Shown here: positions 59,711 through 64,000 of the stretch, one piece after another
Layout of the letters: every line of letters starts with the position of its first letter
How positions within the stretch are numbered: the stretch's first letter is position 1
From: Amycolatopsis sp. CA-128772
GTDB lineage: Bacteria; Actinomycetota; Actinomycetes; Mycobacteriales; Pseudonocardiaceae
Reading direction: 5' to 3'
Length of the DNA: 64,000 bases
Assembly (NCBI RefSeq): GCF_002904295.1
Contig: NZ_PPHG01000089.1
Coordinates: 124,001 to 188,000 of the forward strand
Notes under the pieces: model-generated
Databases searched by the model: none
What the model was told of the DNA's origin: nothing
Seen by the model: only the letters and a program-made list of their open reading frames with translations
Made by a program: the position numbers and the translations under genes

Positions 59711-60910
59711 ATGTCCGGATTCCTGGTGTCCCTGGCGCGGATCGGCAGCTACCGCAGCCTTCCGTACACGGCCGTGAGCCTCCTGCTGGCCGCGCCGATC
59801 TCCCCGTTCGCCTTCGCCGTCGCGGTCTCGTTCGACGCCGACTCCCGCGTCCGCGCGCTCATCGCGGCGGTCGCGCTCGCGGTGCTGATGGGGCTGCTGG
59901 GCCTGCTGGGGCCGGTGCGGCGGCTGGGCGTCGGGCTCGCGAACGGCCTGCTCGGCACCCGCCTGCCCGCCCCGGCCCGGCGTCCGGACGCGGTGTCGCG
60001 GCTGCGGTCGGGCCTGTGGTCCGCGCTGCACACGGCCGTGAGCGGGGCCCTCGCCACCGTTCTGGGCTTCCTCGCGATCTCGATGTTCGTGCCGCTGGCG
60101 TGGCTGACCGGCGGGCAGGACCGGATCAGCTTCTTCCGGAACGACGTCCCGCTCGGCCCGTGGACCATCCTGTTCGGCCTCGCGGCGGTGGTCGCGGCGC
60201 TGGTGCTCGCCGCGGCCGCCACCATCGGCTTCCGGGTCGGTGCCACGACGCTGCTGGGCCCGTCCGCGGCCGAGCTCACGGCGGCCGCCGAGCAGCGTTC
60301 GGCCGTGCTCGCCCAGCGCAACCGGCTGGCCCGGGAGCTGCACGACTCCATCGGGCACACGCTCACCACGTCGACCATCCAGGCGGCGGCCGCGGCCGAG
60401 CTGGTCGAGGCGGACCCGGCCCAGGTGCGGCGCGCACTCGGCACGATCGAAGAAGCGTCTCGAAGCGCCCTCGAGGACCTCGACCACGTCCTGGGCCTGC
60501 TGCGCGACGAACCGGCGGCCAAGGCGCCGACGCGCACGCTGGCCGAGGTGGACGTCCTCGCCGTGCGCGCCCGCGAAGCCGGGCTCGACGTCCGCCTGGC
60601 CGTCACCGGGCCGGTCGCGGCGCTGCCCGCCACGGTGTCGCGCGAGGGCTACCGGATCGTCCAGGAAGGGCTGACGAACGCGCTGCGCCACGCCGGCCCG
60701 GGCACGGTCGACGTCCGCGTCGAGGCCGGTCCGGAGCAGCTCGGCATCGCGGTCGTCAACCCGTTGCCCGGCGACGCGCCCCGGACCGGGCGGCGCGGGC
60801 TGGCCGGGCTCGCCGAGCGGGTCGGGGCGCTGCGCGGCGAGCTCGACGCCGGCCCCGACGGCGGGCAGTGGCGGCTGAGGGCGACCATCCCGCTGCGGGC
60901 GGGCGCGTGA
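59711..60910 (+). CDS. NarL-type sensor histidine kinase
   Basis: 399 residues. Four membrane segments (about 20-70 and 105-175), HisKA_3 domain with His211 in LARELHDSIGHTLTTSTIQ, and an ATPase domain with IVQEGLTNALRHAGPG (N box) and GRRGLAGLAERVGALRG (G box). The four-helix N-terminus without a large loop suggests sensing within the membrane or envelope stress. The stop overlaps the response regulator GTG (GTGA), so the pair is coupled. Confidence 0.93.
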   Translation: MSGFLVSLARIGSYRSLPYTAVSLLLAAPISPFAFAVAVSFDADSRVRALIAAVALAVLMGLLGLLGPVRRLGVGLANGLLGTRLPAPARRPDAVSRLRSGLWSALHTAVSGALATVLGFLAISMFVPLAWLTGGQDRISFFRNDVPLGPWTILFGLAAVVAALVLAAAATIGFRVGATTLLGPSAAELTAAAEQRSAVLAQRNRLARELHDSIGHTLTTSTIQAAAAAELVEADPAQVRRALGTIEEASRSALEDLDHVLGLLRDEPAAKAPTRTLAEVDVLAVRAREAGLDVRLAVTGPVAALPATVSREGYRIVQEGLTNALRHAGPGTVDVRVEAGPEQLGIAVVNPLPGDAPRTGRRGLAGLAERVGALRGELDAGPDGGQWRLRATIPLRAGA

Positions 60911-61566
60911 CGCCGTCGGTGCTGCTCGCCGACGACGAGCCGCTGGTCCGCACCGGGTTGCGGGCGCTGCTGGAGCAGCAGGGCCTGCCGGTGGTGGGCG
61001 AGGCGGCCGACGGCGGCGAGGTCCTCGACGCGGTGCGGCGGACGCGGCCGGACGTGGTGCTGATGGACGTGCGGATGCCCGGCGTGGACGGCATCGAAGC
61101 CACCCGGCAGGTGCTCGCGGCGCTCGCCGATCCGCCGAAGATCCTCGTCGTCACGACCTTCGACAACGACGACTACGTGCACGAAGCGCTGCTCGCCGGG
61201 GCCAGCGGGTTCCTGCTGAAGCGGGCGCGCAAGGAGGAGATCGCGCACGCCGTGCGGACGGTCGCCGCGGGCGAGTCGCTGCTGTTCCCGGAGGCGATCC
61301 GGCGGCTGGTGAGCGGCCGGACCGCGGGCGGGAAGCACGCGCGGGCGGCGAAGACCCTCACCCGGCGCGAAGCCGAGGTGCTGCGGCTCGTCGCCACCGG
61401 ACTGTCCAACCAGGACACCGCGGCGGCGCTGGTGATCAGCCTGGAGACGGTGAAGACCCACGTGGGCAACGTCTTCGCCAAGCTCGGCGCCGGGAACCGC
61501 AGCCAGGCGGTCGTCATCGCGTACGAAGCCGGGGTCGTCAAGCCGGGGCACCTCGCCGGTCAATAA
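60907..61566 (+). CDS. LuxR/NarL-family response regulator
   Basis: 219 residues. Receiver domain with acidic pair Asp9-Asp10, phospho-acceptor Asp54 (VVLMDVRMPG) and KRARKEE near the end. LuxR HTH from about 150: TRREAEVLRLVATGLSNQDTAAALVISLETVKTHVGNVFAKLG. It is the cognate partner of the kinase just upstream. Targets are unknown; the alkaline phosphatase downstream starts 165 bp later and may have its own promoter. Confidence 0.95.
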   Translation: MTPSVLLADDEPLVRTGLRALLEQQGLPVVGEAADGGEVLDAVRRTRPDVVLMDVRMPGVDGIEATRQVLAALADPPKILVVTTFDNDDYVHEALLAGASGFLLKRARKEEIAHAVRTVAAGESLLFPEAIRRLVSGRTAGGKHARAAKTLTRREAEVLRLVATGLSNQDTAAALVISLETVKTHVGNVFAKLGAGNRSQAVVIAYEAGVVKPGHLAGQ

Positions 61567-61731
61567 CCGACGTGCTCCCGGTCACCGGCGGGAAGTCATG
61601 AGTTCGGCCAGCCGCCACCCGGCGGCCACCTCCAGTCCCTCCACGGCACACATGCGGGAGGACTAATAGCCCGTGTCCGAAATGCGGGCCGTACCCCCCG
61701 AAGTCCCCGAAGTTCGTGAATGAGGAGAAAC

Positions 61732-63126
61732 ATGGCTTCGCTGTTCGCCGGCCGCCGCCGGTGGCTGATCGCGGGCGCGCTCGGCGCCGCGCTGGTCGCC
61801 GCCGCCCCGGTCGCCCTGGCCACCAACGGCTCCGACACCGCCGACGCGCGCTCGTCGGCCGGCACCGGTGACCGCACCGCCGACGTCCGTGCCGCGATCC
61901 AGGGCGGCCACGTCCGCAACGTCATCCTGTTCCTCGGCGACGGCATGGGCCAGTCTGAGATCACCTCCGCCCGCAACTACGAGCGCGGCGCCGCGGGCCG
62001 GCTCGCCATGGACGAGCTGCCGCTGACCGGTGACTACACGACCTACGCGGTCGAGCAGAACAACCCGGGCAAGCCGAACTACGTGACCGACTCGGCCGCG
62101 TCCGGCACCGGCTGGGCCACCGGCACCAAGACCTACAACGGCGCCATCTCCGTCGACGCCTACGGCAACGACGTCCCGACCATCCTCGAGATCGCCAAGC
62201 GCAACGGCCTGCGCACCGGCGACGTCACCACCGCCGAGGTCCAGGACGCGACCCCGGCCGTGCTCGGCGCGCACGTCGTCAACCGCGACTGCAAGGGCCC
62301 GGTCGAGACGACCGCCAAGTGCGCGAAGAACGCTAAGGAAAACGGCGGCCTCGGCTCGATCGCCGAGCAGCTGGTGCAGACCCGCCCCGACGTCCTGCTG
62401 GGCGGCGGCGCGAAGTACTTCAACCAGCAGGTGACGGCGGGCAAGTTCAAGGGCAAGACCGTGCTGGACCAGGCCAAGGCGGCGGGCTACTCGGTCGTCA
62501 ACACCGCGGCGGACCTGGCCGCGGCGAAGAAGGGCAAGCCGGTCCTCGGCCTGTTCGCCGACGGCAACATGCCGGTGAACTGGTCCGGCCCGGCGGCCGT
62601 GCACGGCGGCACCGCGCCGGCCCGCTGCACGCCGAACGCGAAGGTCCCGGCGACCCAGCCGAAGCTGGCCGACCAGACCCGCAAGGCGCTGGAGCTGCTC
62701 GACGACCGCCGTAGCGACAAGGGCTTCTTCCTGCAGGTCGAGGGCGCGAGCATCGACAAGCAGGACCACGCGGCCGACCCGTGCGGCCAGATCGGCGAGA
62801 CGGTCGACTTCGACGCGGCGATCGCGGCGGGCACGGCGTTCGCCCGCAGCCACCCGGACACGCTGGTGCTGGTGACCGCGGACCACGGTCACAGCAGCCA
62901 GATCGTCGAGCCCACCGCCACCCCGGGCCTGACCGCGACCCTGATCACCAACGAGGGCGCGAACATGACGCTGGCGTACGGCACCGCGGAAGCGGGCGGC
63001 TCGCAGTCCCACACGGGGACGCAGGTGCGCATCGCCGGTCTCGGCCCGCAGGCGGCCAACATCGTCGGCCTGACCAACCAGACCGACCTGTTCGGCACCC
63101 TGAAGCGCGCCCTGAAGCTGCGCTGA
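61732..63126 (+). CDS. phoA: Secreted alkaline phosphatase
   Basis: 464 residues. Signal peptide with a twin-Arg-like GRRRW before the hydrophobic core (residues 8-30). Metal and nucleophile site: NVILFLGDGMGQSE (Asp70) and VTDSAASGTGWATG (Ser121). Further metal ligands are in EGASIDKQDHAADP and VTADHGHSSQ. It hydrolyses phosphomonoesters outside the cell. ATG 61732 has GAGGAG at the right distance; ATG 61720 contains that site itself and is rejected. The upstream 165 bp shows no obvious PHO-box repeat. Confidence 0.92.
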   Translation: MASLFAGRRRWLIAGALGAALVAAAPVALATNGSDTADARSSAGTGDRTADVRAAIQGGHVRNVILFLGDGMGQSEITSARNYERGAAGRLAMDELPLTGDYTTYAVEQNNPGKPNYVTDSAASGTGWATGTKTYNGAISVDAYGNDVPTILEIAKRNGLRTGDVTTAEVQDATPAVLGAHVVNRDCKGPVETTAKCAKNAKENGGLGSIAEQLVQTRPDVLLGGGAKYFNQQVTAGKFKGKTVLDQAKAAGYSVVNTAADLAAAKKGKPVLGLFADGNMPVNWSGPAAVHGGTAPARCTPNAKVPATQPKLADQTRKALELLDDRRSDKGFFLQVEGASIDKQDHAADPCGQIGETVDFDAAIAAGTAFARSHPDTLVLVTADHGHSSQIVEPTATPGLTATLITNEGANMTLAYGTAEAGGSQSHTGTQVRIAGLGPQAANIVGLTNQTDLFGTLKRALKLR

Positions 63127-63170
63127 GTGGTGGGGTGAACCCCCGGGTTTTCCCGGTGGTCTCCCCCATG

Positions 63171-63221
63171 CCCCCTGGTGTCCGGTGTCCCTAGCGTGGG
63201 AATCACCGAAACACCAGGGGG
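63171..63221 (+). promoter_or_regulatory. 11-bp inverted repeat spanning the serine hydrolase ribosome site
   Basis: CCCCCTGGTGT and ACACCAGGGGG are perfect partners 29 bases apart. The second arm includes the ribosome-binding AGGGGG. A TAGCGT -10-like hexamer lies between the arms. Confidence 0.5.
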
Positions 63222-63228
63222 TTCTTTC

Positions 63229-64000
63229 ATGCGGAAGTCATTGCGAGCCGTCACCGCCGGCACGCTCGCCGCGCTGCTCGCGGCCACCACCGCGGCACCG
63301 GCGCCGGCGGCGGCGGCGAGCCCGGTCCAGGCGAGCCTGGACGTGCTGACCGCCCAGGACGGCGTACCGGGGGCGGTGACGGTGGTCCAGGACGGCCGGC
63401 GGACCGAAGTCACCCGCAGCGGCGTCGGCGACGTCGCGACCGGGAAGCCGTTCCCGCGCAACGGTTCGTTCCGCGCGGGCAGCGTCACCAAGACGTTCGT
63501 GGCGACGGTCGTGCTGCAGCTGGTCGCGGAGGGCCGGGTGCGCCTGGACGCACCGGTTGCGCGCTACCTGCCGGGGCTCCTGCCCGACGCGCGGATCACC
63601 GTCCGCCAGGTGCTGCAGCACACGAGCGGAGTTCCCGAGTACCTCCAGGACTTCGACCTGAGCGACCCGGAAGCGCTGCGCCACCGCGGCGCCGAGCCGG
63701 CGGAGCTGGTGGCCATGGCCGTGCAGCACCCGGCGCTGTTCCCGCCGGGCACGGGCTGGTCGTACTCGAACACGAACTACATCGTGGCGGGGATGCTCGT
63801 GGAGCGGGTCACCGGACACGCGCCGGCGGCCGAGATCGCCCACCGGATCACCCGGCCGCTGGGCCTCCACGACACGTACCTCCCCAGGCGCGGCGACGAG
63901 AAGCTGCCGTCCCCCCACCCGGTCGGCTACTTCCCGATCGGCACCGAGCTGGTCGACTTCAGCGACTTCGACGCAACGATCGCGGGCGCGGCGGGCGGCC
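63229..64000 (+). CDS. Secreted serine hydrolase / D-Ala-D-Ala carboxypeptidase-like (partial)
   Basis: At least 257 residues; the 3' end is beyond the window. Signal peptide (residues 1-30, Ala-rich cleavage region). Penicillin-binding fold: SxxK motif SVTK at 85-88 with Ser85 as nucleophile, and the YxN motif YSN at 179-181; VRQVLQHTSGVPEY is the usual segment between. Members are class C beta-lactamase-like esterases or peptidases. ATG 63229 has AGGGGG 7-8 bases ahead, inside an inverted repeat that might hide it. Confidence 0.88.
   Translation, partial: MRKSLRAVTAGTLAALLAATTAAPAPAAAASPVQASLDVLTAQDGVPGAVTVVQDGRRTEVTRSGVGDVATGKPFPRNGSFRAGSVTKTFVATVVLQLVAEGRVRLDAPVARYLPGLLPDARITVRQVLQHTSGVPEYLQDFDLSDPEALRHRGAEPAELVAMAVQHPALFPPGTGWSYSNTNYIVAGMLVERVTGHAPAAEIAHRITRPLGLHDTYLPRRGDEKLPSPHPVGYFPIGTELVDFSDFDATIAGAAGG

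Noticed and set aside
61567..61731. PHO box upstream of alkaline phosphatase
   Set aside because: No pair of GTTCACC-like direct repeats could be found by eye.

Overview
The window is 64 kb of very GC-rich DNA with G/C-biased third codon positions, many GTG and TTG starts, and stop-start overlaps of the ATGA, GTGA and TGATG kinds. Gene content points to a filamentous or mycolate-type actinomycete: RbpA, WhiA, OpcA, GpgS, F420-type oxidoreductases and a ctaB/tkt-tal-pgi-zwf-opcA-pgl block. The whole reads as a Pseudonocardiaceae chromosome, most like Amycolatopsis. This is judged from memory of protein families and was not checked by a search. Most of the window is core chromosome with short accessory patches. 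No rRNA, tRNA, CRISPR array, insertion sequence or integrase was seen.

Left part (1-11.6 kb): a StrR/ParB-type regulator lies at the edge. It is followed by heme A synthase (ctaA), a fatty-acid desaturase, an unrecognised gene, an ATP-grasp pair, a quinone oxidoreductase, an FKBP lipoprotein, a HelD-type RNA polymerase recycling ATPase and heme O synthase (ctaB). Central carbon (11.8-20.0 kb): tkt, tal, pgi, zwf, opcA and pgl run as one tightly coupled operon for the pentose phosphate pathway.

Accessory patch 1 (20.0-25.4 kb): a broken NB-ARC/TPR gene, a TetR-FAD monooxygenase pair and a histidine kinase with no partner here. Core patch (25.6-29.5 kb): rbpA, then gap-pgk-tpiA-secG. Accessory patch 2 (29.8-33.5 kb): an AlkZ-like winged-helix protein, a LysE exporter, an ArsR regulator, a frameshifted SnoaL-like gene and an F420-type oxidoreductase.

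The most interesting block (33.6-40.3 kb) is a three-gene operon. It codes for a kleisin-like protein, a small winged-helix-like protein and a 1482-residue SMC-like ATPase, a MukFEB/MksFEB/JetABC-type layout. There is no JetD/MksG nuclease beside it, and Asn replaces the usual Walker B glutamate. Next come a PPOX protein, a divergent HemF homologue, a secreted sugar dehydrogenase fused to a YbhB-like domain, two hypotheticals, a TetR-sterol desaturase pair and gpgS.

Right part (49.3-64 kb): the conserved uvrC-rapZ-yvcK-whiA operon, a secreted trypsin-like protease, exonuclease III, the rpe-ribE-ribBA-ribH-PH-domain operon, a NarL-type two-component pair, a secreted alkaline phosphatase and a serine hydrolase cut by the window end. 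Several strong hairpins sit between convergent genes and probably act as bidirectional terminators.
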